A stretch of DNA of 64,000 bases from Pararhodobacter zhoushanensis. GTDB lineage: Bacteria > Pseudomonadota > Alphaproteobacteria > Rhodobacterales > Rhodobacteraceae. The DNA lies in contig NZ_REEZ01000011.1 of assembly GCF_003990445.1 (NCBI RefSeq), forward strand, positions 90,289 to 154,288, in the 5' to 3' direction. Each line of letters begins with the position of its first letter. Positions within the stretch are counted from its first letter, which is position 1. The notes under the pieces were generated by a model, which saw nothing but the letters and a program-made list of their open reading frames with translations, did not search any database and was not told the DNA's origin. Positions 25,759 to 34,547 of the stretch are shown piece after piece. The position numbers and the translations under genes are program-made.

Positions 25759-26397
25759 TCAGGCCTGGGCCCGGTCGGCAGGCGAGCCGGGCATCATGTC
25801 ATACGGGTGCTTCCAACCGGGCAGGGCAGCGAGGCTGCTCAGCCAACGGTCGATATTCGGCCAGTCCGCGCGGTCAAAGCCGAACGGTTCCGGGTAATAG
25901 AGATAGCCACAGCAGGCAGTGTCGGCGATGGTGACGTCGCTTCCCACAATCCAGTCGCGGCCCTCAAGATGGGTGTTGAGCGTGGCATAGGCGGCCTTGA
26001 GCCGCGCCTGGGTGAAGGCGATGACATCCTTGGGGCGCTTGTCCTCGGGCAGGAAGTTCGCCAGGAAACGGGTCATCCCGGCGGGACTGCTGAGCTTGTG
26101 GTTGTCCCACAGGATCCAGCGCAGAACTTCTTCCTGCTCGCCCGGCGCGCCGCCCAGCTTGCCCGTCACCTTGGCCACATGCAGCTGGATCGCGCCCGAC
26201 TGGCTGAGCACCAGATCGCCCTCGACCAAAAGCGGCGCCTCACCCATCACATTGAGCGCACGGTATTCGGGCGTGCGGGTCTCGCCGCCGAAGAAATCGA
26301 CATAGCGCGGGGTCCAGTCGTAGCCAGACAGCGCCATGGTCAGCGCGGCCTTATACGAATTCCCGGATTCGCCGAAGCAATAGAGCTGTGCCGTCAT
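25759..26397 (-). CDS. Glutathione S-transferase family protein
   Basis: 212 residues. It begins with a thioredoxin-fold N-terminal domain (QLYCFGESGNSYKAALTMALSG with the putative catalytic Ser/Asn region, EAPLLVEGDLVLSQSGAI as the cis-Pro and gamma-glutamyl site) followed by an all-helical C-terminal domain. Substrate unknown. First gene of the GST-thiolase-cupin-fadJ operon. AAAGGAAA precedes the start. Confidence 0.88.
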   Translation of the reverse strand: MTAQLYCFGESGNSYKAALTMALSGYDWTPRYVDFFGGETRTPEYRALNVMGEAPLLVEGDLVLSQSGAIQLHVAKVTGKLGGAPGEQEEVLRWILWDNHKLSSPAGMTRFLANFLPEDKRPKDVIAFTQARLKAAYATLNTHLEGRDWIVGSDVTIADTACCGYLYYPEPFGFDRADWPNIDRWLSSLAALPGWKHPYDMMPGSPADRAQA

Positions 26398-26600
26398 GGC
26401 GCTTTCCTTTCAGGCGGGGTGAGGGTGGAGGCGTTGAAAAGGGCGTATTTGAAACAAGGTGAAAGGGCGCGGTCAGGATTTGTTAACCTTTTCCGCCGAA
26501 TACTGGCGTCACGGTACAGGCTGGCGAGCCGATGACCGTGCAAGGTGAAGCCACCCCGACCCGCCCGAGAGCTTCTGGCACAGGCGGGGAGGGGTGTGCG

Positions 26601-26632
26601 CCCATCATCTTGTCGCAAATACTCACGGGGGT
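26601..26632 (-). repeat. Dispersed element, copy A (CCCCGTGAGTATTT...AGATGATGGG)
   Basis: Read on the minus strand, it has CCCCCG, AGTATTT and AGATGATGGG in the same order and near-identical spacing as the plus-strand copy at 42730-42763. Such GAGTATTT-containing extragenic sequences are, from memory, common in Rhodobacteraceae genomes. Confidence 0.6.
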
Positions 26633-26634
26633 TT

Positions 26635-26694
26635 CCAAAGGGGGCGCGTGCGCCCCCTTTGGCGAGGGAGCGCGAGGGGCGAGCAGCCCCTCGC
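26635..26694 (-). terminator. Two tandem GC-rich hairpins after the acyl-CoA dehydrogenase operon
   Basis: Hairpin 1 (26635-26662) has perfect 13-base arms CCAAAGGGGGCGC / GCGCCCCCTTTGG with a 2-base centre. Hairpin 2 (26672-26694) has 9-bp arms GCGAGGGGC / GCCCCTCGC and a 5-base loop. They lie 59-118 bases past the stop of the minus-strand dehydrogenase. Neither has a strong U tract. Confidence 0.6.
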
Positions 26695-26752
26695 ACCCCG
26701 GCCCAACGGGAGGGGCGCGATCTTTGATCGTGCGCACGACGGGCGGGAGCCG

Positions 26753-27907
26753 TCACAGCGACCTCCCGATCAGTTCCTTCATGATCTCGTTCGTGCCGCC
26801 ATAGATCCGCTGCACCCGCGCATCGGTCCACATCTCGGCCACCGCGTATTCCTGCATGAAGCCGTAGCCGCCGTGCAGTTGCACGCACTCGTCCAGCACC
26901 TGGCATTGCAGGTCCGACAGCCAGTATTTCGACATCGCTGCCATCTCGACCGTCAGCTCGCCCTTCAGATGCGCCTCGATGCAGCGGTCCAGAAAGCTGC
27001 GGGCGACGACGGCGTTGGTCTTGCACTCGGCGAGTTTGAAGCGGGTGTTCTGAAAGTTGATGATCGGCTGGCCGAACGCCTCGCGTTCCTTGCAATAGGC
27101 GATGGTCACTTCCACCGCGCCCTCGATCGCGCCGACCGCGCCGCAGCCGATGATCAGCCGTTCCTGCGGCAGCTGCTTCATCATCTGGTAAAAGCCCTGA
27201 CCCTCGGCCCCGCCCAGCACATTTTCCGGCGGCACCGGCACGTTGTCGAAGAACAATTCGGACGTATCGCCCGCCTTCAGCCCGATCTTGTCCAGATTGC
27301 GCCCGCGCGTGAAGCCCTCGGCGCTGTCGGTCTCAACGACCATCAGCGACATGCCCTTCGAGCGCGCATTCGGGTCGGTCTTGGCGGCGACGATGATCAG
27401 GTTGGCGTGCTGGCCGTTGGTGATGAAGGTCTTCGACCCGCTCAGCCGGTACACATTGCCTTCGCGCACAGCGCGGGTTTTCAGGTTCTGCACGTCCGAG
27501 CCGCCCGAGGGCTCGGTCATCGCCAGCGCGCCGACCAGCTCACCCGTCGCCATCTTCGGCAGCCAGCGCTGCTTTTGCTCTTCGGTGCCGTAGTGCAGGA
27601 TGTAATGCGCGACGATTCCCGAATGGATGCCCTGACCCCAGCTGGCCAGATTGACCCGTGCCGCTTCCATCAGGATCACCGCTTCGTGGCCGAAATCGCC
27701 ACCCGCGCCGCCGTATTCCTCGGGGATCGAGGCGCAGAGCAGCCCCATCGCGCCCGCCTCGGCCCAGGTCGAGCGGTCCATTTCGCCCTGTTTGCGCCAT
27801 GTGTCGAACTGGGGTGCCCATTTCTCGGTGATGAAGCCGCGCGTCATCTCGGCGAGCATCTTGTGCTCGTCGCTCATCCAGGCCGAAGGCATCAGCGGAA
27901 ATGTCAT
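26753..27907 (-). CDS. Acyl-CoA dehydrogenase
   Basis: 384 residues from ATG 27907, which has GGGAGGGG ten bases upstream; an upstream in-frame TTG is unlikely. Family motifs: [19 protein letters not shown] near 125-143 (FAD/substrate loop), the C-terminal [41 protein letters not shown] block, and catalytic Glu expected within that segment. It oxidises an acyl-CoA to the trans-2-enoyl-CoA and hands electrons to EtfAB. Chain-length preference cannot be read. Final gene of the dehydrogenase operon. Confidence 0.93.
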   Translation of the reverse strand: MTFPLMPSAWMSDEHKMLAEMTRGFITEKWAPQFDTWRKQGEMDRSTWAEAGAMGLLCASIPEEYGGAGGDFGHEAVILMEAARVNLASWGQGIHSGIVAHYILHYGTEEQKQRWLPKMATGELVGALAMTEPSGGSDVQNLKTRAVREGNVYRLSGSKTFITNGQHANLIIVAAKTDPNARSKGMSLMVVETDSAEGFTRGRNLDKIGLKAGDTSELFFDNVPVPPENVLGGAEGQGFYQMMKQLPQERLIIGCGAVGAIEGAVEVTIAYCKEREAFGQPIINFQNTRFKLAECKTNAVVARSFLDRCIEAHLKGELTVEMAAMSKYWLSDLQCQVLDECVQLHGGYGFMQEYAVAEMWTDARVQRIYGGTNEIMKELIGRSL

Positions 27908-27938
27908 AGGCGAGGCCCCTCCCAAGGCCGTGGCATGG

Positions 27939-28151
27939 TTATTTCTTGCGGGATTCCAGCTCGGAGTTGAACAGCCGCAGCCGGTGCGACAGGTTTTCCG
28001 AATGGGTCACGCTGTCGAAATGCTCAAACAGAAAGGACAGCGCCTCGCCCTCGTCCAGCCCCGCTTCGGCGGCGAAGCGCTTCAGGCGGCGATAGCCGTC
28101 TTCGCTCATCGCGACGGGAAAACGGCGGGTCAGGCGCAGGCGTTTGGGCAT
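27939..28151 (-). CDS. Small basic/acidic protein, possibly ribbon-helix-helix-like
   Basis: 70 residues, starting [20 protein letters not shown]. The start at 28151 was preferred over 28154 because the GAGGAGG upstream is otherwise too close. A short basic beta-like N-terminus followed by two predicted helices ([14 protein letters not shown] and [16 protein letters not shown]) is reminiscent of ribbon-helix-helix DNA-binding proteins, but this is a visual impression only. Its start overlaps the stop of the GFA-type gene by one base; the acyl-CoA dehydrogenase follows after 31 bases. Confidence 0.65.
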   Translation of the reverse strand: MPKRLRLTRRFPVAMSEDGYRRLKRFAAEAGLDEGEALSFLFEHFDSVTHSENLSHRLRLFNSELESRKK

Positions 28152-28597
28152 CATCCCTCCTCGGGCGCTTGAAAGCTCTGAACCTCGGCGACCAGCGCCG
28201 GGCTGGTCTCGTGCCCCGGCCCGGTCAGGCCGGGCAGCCAGTCGACGCGCGATTCCACGCTCGTATTCGCGACCGGCGCAAAACCGGTGCCGGTGGCCAG
28301 CGTGCCGGCCATCAGCTCGATACTGTCGCCGCTGCGGTAGTAGAGCGGCGTGCCGCAGGTGGCGCAGAACCCGCGCCACGCAACCGTTGAGGACGCCCAT
28401 TCCCGCGGTGTCCCGTCCCAGGTCACGCGGTTGGCCTTGACCTCGACCAAGGGCGCGAAGGCATTGCCGGTGGCGCGCTGGCACATCCGGCAATGGCAGA
28501 CGCAATCCTTGGCCGGGCCTGCCGCCACCGCGTAGCGGACGGCGCCGCATTGGCAGCCGCCACGGAACGCGGGATGGTCGGTAAAGCCCTTGGTCAC
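28151..28597 (-). CDS. GFA/CENP-V-type zinc protein
   Basis: 148 residues from GTG 28597, chosen because GGGAGGG lies seven bases upstream and the preceding dehydrogenase stops 17 bases before. Zinc ligands typical of the glutathione-dependent formaldehyde-activating (GFA) fold are present: GGCQCGAVRY, CVCHCRMCQRATG and FCATCGTPLYYRSG. Most family members have no proven formaldehyde activity. Located within an operon of acyl-CoA dehydrogenases; role there unknown. Confidence 0.85.
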   Translation of the reverse strand: MTKGFTDHPAFRGGCQCGAVRYAVAAGPAKDCVCHCRMCQRATGNAFAPLVEVKANRVTWDGTPREWASSTVAWRGFCATCGTPLYYRSGDSIELMAGTLATGTGFAPVANTSVESRVDWLPGLTGPGHETSPALVAEVQSFQAPEEG

Positions 28598-28614
28598 GGC
28601 GTCCCTCCCGGGGA

Positions 28615-30393
28615 TCAGAAGTTCTCGGCGGCCAGTGCCATCACCGGCTCGGCGCCCGACTGGATGCGCGCAAGGTGCATGCCGGTCGCGGGCAGTTGCC
28701 GGGCCATATAGTAGCGGCCGGTTGTCAGCTTCGTCTCGTGGAACGTGGCGTCTGACGTGCCATCCTGCAAGGCCTGAGCCGAGGCTTTGCCCATCATCGC
28801 CCACATCAGCCCCAGGCAGACATGGCCGAACATGTGCATAAAGTCGGTCGAACCGGCCAGCGCCGCGTTGGGGTTCTTCATGCCTTGCTGCATGAAGTAC
28901 ATCATCGCCGCCTGCAGATCCTTGGAGGCTGCTTTCAGCGGTTCCAGGAACGAGTCTTTCAGCGCCTCGTTGCCCTCGTTCTCCTTGATGAAAGTCTTCA
29001 CCATCTCAAAGAAGGCCATCGCTGGCTTGCCACCCTCAGCCGCCAGCTTGCGGCCGACAAGGTCCAGCGCCTGCACGCCATTGGCGCCTTCGTAGATCAT
29101 CGCGATCCGCGCATCGCGGGCGAATTGCGACATGCCCTGCTCTTCGATATAACCATGGCCGCCGTAGACCTGCTGCGCCTGCACCGTCATGGCAAAGCCG
29201 ACATCGGTCTGGAAGCCCTTGATCACCGGGGTCAGCAGCGAGATCAGCCCTTCGGCCTCTTTGTCGCCCAGACGGTGCGCGCGGTCGATCAGATGCGCGC
29301 CCCAGAAGGTGAAGGCGCGCGCGCCCTCGACGAAGGACTTCTGGTCCATCAGCATGCGGCGGATGTCGGGGTGCACGATCAGCGGATCGGCGTTGCCGTC
29401 CGGGTTCTCAACCCCCGTGACCGCGCGGCCCTGCAGACGGTCGCGGGCATAGTCGACGGCGTTCTGATAGGCGGCTTCGGCCTGGGCATAGCCTTGCAGG
29501 CCCACGCCCAGACGCGCCTCGTTCATCATCACGAACATCGCGCGCAGACCCTTGTGCAGGTCGCCGACCAGATAGCCGGTCGCCTCGTCATAGTTCATGA
29601 CGCAGGTGGCGTTGCCGTGGATGCCCATCTTCTCTTCGATCTTGCCGACCGACACGCCGTTGCGCGCACCAAGCGAGCCGTCTTCATTCACCATGACCTT
29701 GGGCACGATGAACAGGCTGATGCCCTTGGTCCCCTCGCCACCGCCCGGTGCCTTGGCCAGCACCAGATGGATGACGTTCTCGGCCATGTCGTGATCACCG
29801 GCCGAGATGAAGATCTTCTGCCCGGTGATCTTGTAGCTGCCGTCGTCCTGCGGCACGGCCTTGGTGCGGATCAGACCCAGATCGGTGCCGCAATGCGGCT
29901 CGGTCAGGTTCATCGTTCCTGTCCATTCCATCGAGATCATCTTGGGCAGATAGGTCTGTTTCAGCTCATCCGACGCTGCGGCAAGGATCGCGTTGATCGC
30001 GCCATGGGTCAGGCCCTGATACATGTTGAAGGCCATGTTGGCCGACACGAAAACCTCACCGACCGCCGTGCCGACCACATAGGGCAGGTTCTGGCCGCCG
30101 TATTCCTCGGGCAGATCCAGCCCGTTCCAGCCGCCCTCTTTGAGCTGCTCGAAGGCATCCTTGAAGCCGGTCGGGGTGTAGACCACGCCGTTTTCCAACC
30201 GGCAGCCTTCGGTGTCGCCGACAGCGTTCAGGGGGGCCAGAACGCCCTCAGCCAGCTTGCCCGCTTCCTCAAGGATCGCAGCGGTGAACTCGCGGTCAAG
30301 GTCGGAATAGCCGGGGATGCCGGTATCCGTGGCCTTGAGCATATCGTGCAGGATGAACTGCATGTCTTTCACGGGGGCGGTATAGCGGGGCAT
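28615..30393 (-). CDS. Acyl-CoA dehydrogenase, long type with C-terminal extension
   Basis: 592 residues from ATG 30393 (GGGAGAG before it). It starts with the family-specific [21 protein letters not shown]/substrate motifs: [21 protein letters not shown] near 157 and [42 protein letters not shown] near 428-470. An extra C-terminal domain of about 110 residues follows, as in the FadE-type dehydrogenases of alphaproteobacteria that act on longer acyl chains or 3-methylmercaptopropionyl-CoA (DmdC-like). These homologues cannot be told apart by eye. First gene of the dehydrogenase operon. Confidence 0.92.
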   Translation of the reverse strand: MPRYTAPVKDMQFILHDMLKATDTGIPGYSDLDREFTAAILEEAGKLAEGVLAPLNAVGDTEGCRLENGVVYTPTGFKDAFEQLKEGGWNGLDLPEEYGGQNLPYVVGTAVGEVFVSANMAFNMYQGLTHGAINAILAAASDELKQTYLPKMISMEWTGTMNLTEPHCGTDLGLIRTKAVPQDDGSYKITGQKIFISAGDHDMAENVIHLVLAKAPGGGEGTKGISLFIVPKVMVNEDGSLGARNGVSVGKIEEKMGIHGNATCVMNYDEATGYLVGDLHKGLRAMFVMMNEARLGVGLQGYAQAEAAYQNAVDYARDRLQGRAVTGVENPDGNADPLIVHPDIRRMLMDQKSFVEGARAFTFWGAHLIDRAHRLGDKEAEGLISLLTPVIKGFQTDVGFAMTVQAQQVYGGHGYIEEQGMSQFARDARIAMIYEGANGVQALDLVGRKLAAEGGKPAMAFFEMVKTFIKENEGNEALKDSFLEPLKAASKDLQAAMMYFMQQGMKNPNAALAGSTDFMHMFGHVCLGLMWAMMGKASAQALQDGTSDATFHETKLTTGRYYMARQLPATGMHLARIQSGAEPVMALAAENF

Positions 30394-30463
30394 CTTTCTC
30401 TCCCTGGTCTGCCGGGGGGCGCGGGGCCCAACGACGGTTGGTTCTGGGTTCCGGGGCCGGGGC

Positions 30464-30856
30464 TTATTCAGCCGCCTGGCGGAATTCGGCGAGCTTTTCA
30501 GCGCCCGATTCAAGCTGCGCGCGCAGCTCGTCGATCGCTTCGGTTAATTCGTCGCGCTGCTGTTCCATCTGAGCCAGACGCTCGCGCGCAGCGACAACGG
30601 TGCGCTTGAGCTGTTCGCCCTGCTGGTCGCCCCGGTCATAGAGGTTCAACAGCTGGCGCATCTCTTCCAGCGCAAAGCCAAAGCGCTTGCCGCGCAGGAT
30701 CAGCTTCAACCGACCCCGGTCGCGGCGCGTGTACAGACGCTTCTGGCCCTCACGCAGGGGGGTGATCAATTCCTTGGCTTCATAAAAGCGCAGCGTCCGG
30801 GGCGTCACGTCGAACGCCTCGCACATCTGCCGGATGGTCATCAAGTCCTGGTCCAT
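30464..30856 (-). CDS. MerR-family transcriptional regulator
   Basis: 130 residues. Winged-helix N-terminus ([44 protein letters not shown]) and a long C-terminal coiled coil (about 85-125, heptads of Leu/Glu/Gln). No cysteine-rich effector site, so not a metal sensor. It is 70 bases upstream of the acyl-CoA dehydrogenase operon on the same strand. With two inverted repeats just upstream, autoregulation and control of fatty-acid genes are likely, resembling the LiuR type of MerR regulator. Confidence 0.9.
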   Translation of the reverse strand: MDQDLMTIRQMCEAFDVTPRTLRFYEAKELITPLREGQKRLYTRRDRGRLKLILRGKRFGFALEEMRQLLNLYDRGDQQGEQLKRTVVAARERLAQMEQQRDELTEAIDELRAQLESGAEKLAEFRQAAE

Positions 30857-30931
30857 ACATCACCTCACAGCGCCGGAGATCGGCTCCGACACAGACTCAC
30901 ATAGCGCAAGTTTGTACAGGGTGAAGCAATC

Positions 30932-30982
30932 TTGACGTTAACGTAACTCACGACGCTGCGTCACAGGGTGACGTTTACGTCA
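30932..30982. promoter_or_regulatory. Two related inverted repeats upstream of the first MerR gene
   Basis: TTGACGTTAACGTAA (30932-30946) and TGACGTTTACGTCA (30969-30982), 37 bases apart centre to centre, lie 76-126 bases before the MerR start. They agree at 12 of 14 positions and are palindromic. From memory they resemble the LiuR (MerR-family) consensus used for branched-chain/fatty-acid catabolism genes. Confidence 0.65.
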
Positions 30983-31051
30983 GGTTCAGGTGACGCAAGG
31001 GCAATTCAGGTGAATTGGCACGTAATCGGCAACCAGAGCGCGAATCGGCCC

Positions 31052-31429
31052 TCAGCTCTCGGTCTCGGCCAGACGCGAGGCTTCTTCGCGCAGGGACTTC
31101 AGATCGTCGATGGTCACGGCCAGCTCCTCGCGCTGGCGCGCCAGCTCGCCCAGCTGGCGGTCGGCCATCTGCACGAAGGCTTCCAGCTGCGATTTGGTGC
31201 CATTCTGATCGTAGATCAGCAGCCATTGACGCAGCTCTTCAAGGGCAAAACCGAAGCGGCGGCCCCGCAGGATCAGCGTCATGCGCGCCACTTCGCGCGG
31301 GCCGTAGGACCGGTTGCGACCGTCCTTTTCGGGCGTGAGCAGCTCGATGTACTCGTAATAGCGCAGGGTTCTCGGGGTGACCTCGAACCGCGCACACATC
31401 TCTTTGAACGACAGTTTCGTCTCGCTCAT
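31052..31429 (-). CDS. MerR-family transcriptional regulator (second copy)
   Basis: 125 residues from the ATG at 31429; an in-frame upstream start at 31459 would add ten residues. HTH: SFKEMCARFEVTPRTLRYYEYIELLTPEKDGRNRSYGPREVARM. Like its neighbour it has the [17 protein letters not shown] connector and a C-terminal coiled coil. The two regulators are clear paralogues (shared VTPRTLR-YE and [15 protein letters not shown]). It is divergently oriented to the thioesterase operon, with a third related inverted repeat between them (31461-31474). Confidence 0.9.
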   Translation of the reverse strand: MSETKLSFKEMCARFEVTPRTLRYYEYIELLTPEKDGRNRSYGPREVARMTLILRGRRFGFALEELRQWLLIYDQNGTKSQLEAFVQMADRQLGELARQREELAVTIDDLKSLREEASRLAETES

Positions 31430-31460
31430 CACCCGCCCAATGGCCTCCACGCCGATCACG

Positions 31461-31474
31461 TTACCTTAGCGTAA
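31461..31474. promoter_or_regulatory. Third MerR-type inverted repeat, between the second MerR gene and the thioesterase operon
   Basis: TTACCTTAGCGTAA matches the 30933-30946 site at 11 of 14 positions and has TTAC / GTAA arms. Positioned 32 bases upstream of the MerR start and 168 bases before the divergent thioesterase. Confidence 0.5.
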
Positions 31475-31641
31475 GTCGCGCACCGTTCGGGCGCAACCGC
31501 CCAATACCACACATGTGCAATAACTGTCGCAAGGCGCACCGTTGCGACGCGTTTCCCCGCGTGAGGACTTGCCTTGCCCGCCGCTTTTGCGCGATGCCTG
31601 TGGGAACGGGGCGGCAACGCCCGGAACCAGCAGGACTTGCG

Positions 31642-32097
31642 ATGACCGACATCAGCCCCGCCCAGCGTTTCATCGAGGCGATCCCTCATTCCCGCGCCCT
31701 GAACATGCGGCTGGAATCCATCGGTGACGGCAAGGCCGAGATTTCCATGCCCTATGACGAGGCGTTGATCGGCGATCCGGCAACCGGCGTGATCGCGGGC
31801 GGGGCGGTCTCGGCGCTGATGGACACCTGCTGCGGGGCGGCGGTGATGTCCTATCCCGGCGCGCGCGGCACCGCGACGCTGGACCTGCGCATCGACTATA
31901 TGCGCGCCGCCAAGCCCGGCCAGCGCATCACCGCCCGCGCCGAATGCTTCCACGCCACGCGCACCGTCGCCTTTGTCCGCGCCACCGCCCATGACGAGGA
32001 CGAGGGGCTGCCCGTCGCCACCGCCTCGGGTGCCTTCACCATGGAGAGCGTCACCAAGGCCCGCGACAGCGCCAAGAAAGCGGAGGGCGCGCAATGA
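31642..32097 (+). CDS. PaaI-family (hotdog) thioesterase, first of a tandem pair
   Basis: 151 residues from ATG 31642, taken over a longer frame because the family similarity starts here (DISPAQRFIEAIPHSRALNMRLESIG). Hotdog-fold pattern: VIAGGAVSALMDTCCGAAVMS corresponds to the HGG-x-x-x-x-x-D helix with His replaced by Ala, and ATLDLRIDYMRAAKPGQRITARAEC is the conserved strand pair. It hydrolyses acyl-CoA thioesters; substrate unknown. It overlaps the second thioesterase gene by ATGA. Confidence 0.85.
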   Translation: MTDISPAQRFIEAIPHSRALNMRLESIGDGKAEISMPYDEALIGDPATGVIAGGAVSALMDTCCGAAVMSYPGARGTATLDLRIDYMRAAKPGQRITARAECFHATRTVAFVRATAHDEDEGLPVATASGAFTMESVTKARDSAKKAEGAQ

Positions 32098-32609
32098 CCC
32101 GTCCCGCGCCCGAGCCCGTGCAGGTCGTCAAGGAACGCCGCGACAACGCGCTGCGCACATTGGTCGGCGGCATCCCCTATCTGCGCTTTCTGGGCATCCA
32201 GTTCGACCGGCGCGGCGACGAGCTGACCGCCATCCTGCCCTTTGACGAAAAGCTGATCGGCAACCCGTTCCTGCCCGCCATCCACGGCGGCGTGACCTCG
32301 GCCTTTCTGGAAATCACCGCGATGATGGAACTCAGCTGGTCGATGCTGTGGGAGGATATGGAGAAAGGCGCGCTTGATCCCCGCGCGCTGGACCCCGCGC
32401 ATCTGCCCCGCCTGCCCAAGACCATCGACTTCACCGTCGATTACCTGCGCTCGGGCCTGCCGCGCGATGCCTACGCCCGCGCCCGCGTCAACCGCTCGGG
32501 GCGGCGCTATGCCTCGGTCCATGTTGAGGCGTGGCAAGACAACCGCTCGCGGCTCTTTGCGCAGGCCACCGGTCATTTCCTGATCCCCAGCCGGGACCGA
32601 CCCGCGTGA
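32094..32609 (+). CDS. PaaI-family (hotdog) thioesterase, second of a tandem pair
   Basis: 171 residues. Hotdog motif IHGGVTSAFLEITAMMELSW (canonical HGG) near residue 62, and TIDFTVDYLRSGLPRDAYARARVNRSGRRYASVHVEAW. An insertion near 85-105 (EDMEKGALDPRALDPAHLPRLPK) is not found in its partner. The stop overlaps the GTG start of the MATE gene (GTGA). The tandem, unequal pair suggests a hetero-oligomer or two different acyl substrates. Confidence 0.87.
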   Translation: MTRPAPEPVQVVKERRDNALRTLVGGIPYLRFLGIQFDRRGDELTAILPFDEKLIGNPFLPAIHGGVTSAFLEITAMMELSWSMLWEDMEKGALDPRALDPAHLPRLPKTIDFTVDYLRSGLPRDAYARARVNRSGRRYASVHVEAWQDNRSRLFAQATGHFLIPSRDRPA

Positions 32610-33928
32610 ACGGTCCGAGCGACGGCCCGATCATCCCGCTGACCAACCGCCGCGTCCTCAGGATCGCGCTGCCTATCGTCGCGGCCAATGTCACCGTCCC
32701 CCTGCTGGGGCTGGTCGATACCGCCGTCATCGGTCAGCTGGGCCTTGCCGCGCCGATCGGCGCGGTGGGTCTGGGGGCGGTGATTCTGTCGGTGCTGTTC
32801 TGGATGTTCGGCTTTCTGCGCATGGGCACCACCGGCCTGACCGCGCAAGCCTATGGCGCGGGCGACAAGGACGAGGCCGGCGCGATCCTCAAACGGGGCC
32901 TCTTGATCGCCGGCGCCGCCGGGCTGGCGCTGGTCGCCCTGCAAATCCCGCTGTTCTGGGCCGCCTTCCAGCTTGCTCCGGCCTCGGATCAGGTCGAATC
33001 TCTTGCTTCCGACTATCTGCGCATCCGCGTCTGGGGCGCGCCCGCCACCATCGGCATGTACGCCCTGACCGGCTGGCTGATCGCGCTGGAGCGTACCCGC
33101 GCGGTGATGGCGCTGCAAATGATCACCAACGGTGCGAATATCGCGCTGGATGTCTGGTTCGTGCTCGGCCTCGGCTGGGGGGTCGAGGGCGTTGCCTCGG
33201 CCACGCTCATCGCCGAATGGTCCGGGCTGTGCTGGGGCCTGTATCTGTGCCGCGACGGCCTTGCGCGCAGCGGCGCGCGCATCTTCGATGCGGTCAGGCT
33301 GCGCCGCATGGCCTCGGTCAACGGTTACATCATGCTGCGCTCGATCTTGCTGCAGGCCTGTTTCACCGCCTTTTTGTTCCTGTCCTCGGGGCGGGGCGAT
33401 CTTGCCATCGCCGCCAACCAGATCCTGCTGCAATTCCTTGAGCTGATGGCCTACCTGCTCGACGGCTTCGCCTTCGCCGCCGAAACGCTGGTCGGGCAGG
33501 CCGTCGGTGCCCGCGCGCGGTCGCGCCTTGCCCGCGCCGTGCGCCTGACCTTCGGATGGGGCATCGGTGGCGCGCTCTTGATGGCCGGTGTCTTCGCGCT
33601 TGCTGGTCCCGGCATCATCGACCTGATGACCACGGCGCCGGATGTCCGCGCCGAGGCCCGCCACTACCTGCCCTGGGTCGTCGCCGCCCCCCTGTTGGGC
33701 ATCGCGGCGTGGATGTATGATGGCGTCTTTATCGGCGCGACCTTCACGCGTGAGATGCTCGTCACCGCTTTCTTCGCCGCCGCCGTCTATGTCGTGGCGG
33801 TGGTTGCGACCTGGGGGATGGGCAATCACGGGCTCTGGCTGTCGCTGATGATCTTCAACGTTGCGCGCGGTGCCTCACAGGCGCTGCTCTACCCCCGGAT
33901 TTCACGCTCGCTGGCCTATGACACCTGA
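32606..33928 (+). CDS. MATE-family efflux transporter, DinF-like
   Basis: 440 residues from GTG 32606, fixed by the GTGA overlap with the thioesterase stop. Twelve hydrophobic segments are discernible, starting with RIALPIVAANVTVPLLGLVDTAVIGQLG, the TM1 pattern of the DinF branch. It exports organic cations or drugs using Na+ or H+ gradients. Its operon position after two thioesterases is unusual for a multidrug pump. The last 11 bases overlap the next gene. Confidence 0.9.
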   Translation: MNGPSDGPIIPLTNRRVLRIALPIVAANVTVPLLGLVDTAVIGQLGLAAPIGAVGLGAVILSVLFWMFGFLRMGTTGLTAQAYGAGDKDEAGAILKRGLLIAGAAGLALVALQIPLFWAAFQLAPASDQVESLASDYLRIRVWGAPATIGMYALTGWLIALERTRAVMALQMITNGANIALDVWFVLGLGWGVEGVASATLIAEWSGLCWGLYLCRDGLARSGARIFDAVRLRRMASVNGYIMLRSILLQACFTAFLFLSSGRGDLAIAANQILLQFLELMAYLLDGFAFAAETLVGQAVGARARSRLARAVRLTFGWGIGGALLMAGVFALAGPGIIDLMTTAPDVRAEARHYLPWVVAAPLLGIAAWMYDGVFIGATFTREMLVTAFFAAAVYVVAVVATWGMGNHGLWLSLMIFNVARGASQALLYPRISRSLAYDT

Positions 33929-34547
33929 CACCCTGACCCCCGACCAGATCGCCGCCCTGTTCACCCAAGCGGATGGCAGCTACCGCTTTGCCCGCTGGGG
34001 GCGGCCCATCGTGCCCATCGTCTTTGGCACCGACGACGCCACGCTGTCTGTGGTCAAAGGCGCGGTCGAGGCCGTCGTCGGCATGTCCGGGCACAAGATG
34101 GCCGAGCACGACCCCGAGCTGGGTGCCAACCTGATGGTGTTCTTCTTTCGCGACTGGGACGAGCTGCTCGCCGTCCCTGATCTGGACAAACTGGTCGAGG
34201 GGCTGGGCACGCTGGTTCCCCGCCTCAAGGCGCAGGCCGCCACCCAATACCGCGCCTTCCGCTTCGACCCCGAGGGCACCATCAAGGCCGCCTTCGTGTT
34301 TATCCGCATGGACGATGCGATGGCCGAGATCCCCGCCGCCGATCTGGCGCTGATGCAGGCGGTGCAGGTGATCCTGCTCTGGGCCGACGGGGCCCTGCGG
34401 GTCCACTCCCCCTTCGCCCGCGCGAACGACCTCACCGTCCTGCGCCCTGAGTTCGCCTCGGTGATCCGCGCCTGCTATGACCGGGTCATGCCGGGGGTGG
34501 CGACGGATGCGTCGCACGCTCTGCGGGTGGCGGCGAGGGTCGGGTGA
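33918..34547 (+). CDS. Conserved-looking protein of unknown function
   Basis: 209 residues from ATG 33918, which lies inside the MATE gene's last codons. No signal peptide or membrane segment; mixed alpha/beta composition with long hydrophobic strands (GANLMVFFFRDWDELL, AAFVFIRMDDAM, AVQVILLWADGALRV). I do not recognise the family. Tight coupling suggests the product works with the transporter or thioesterases, or is merely co-transcribed. Confidence 0.7.
   Translation: MTPDTLTPDQIAALFTQADGSYRFARWGRPIVPIVFGTDDATLSVVKGAVEAVVGMSGHKMAEHDPELGANLMVFFFRDWDELLAVPDLDKLVEGLGTLVPRLKAQAATQYRAFRFDPEGTIKAAFVFIRMDDAMAEIPAADLALMQAVQVILLWADGALRVHSPFARANDLTVLRPEFASVIRACYDRVMPGVATDASHALRVAARVG

Larger units (their letters stand above)
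26398..26752. other. Intergenic region with tandem hairpins and a dispersed element
   Basis: 355 bases without a gene. The left half (26398-26580) should contain the GST operon promoter; GTTAACC at about 26480 is the only AT-rich patch. The right half holds a dispersed 30-bp element and two long hairpins listed separately. Confidence 0.6.

Noticed and set aside
28615-30393. Naming the long acyl-CoA dehydrogenase DmdC and the synthetase at 19195 DmdB (DMSP pathway)
   Set aside because: Sequence reading cannot separate them from general FadE/FadD homologues, and no dmdA or dmdD is in the window.
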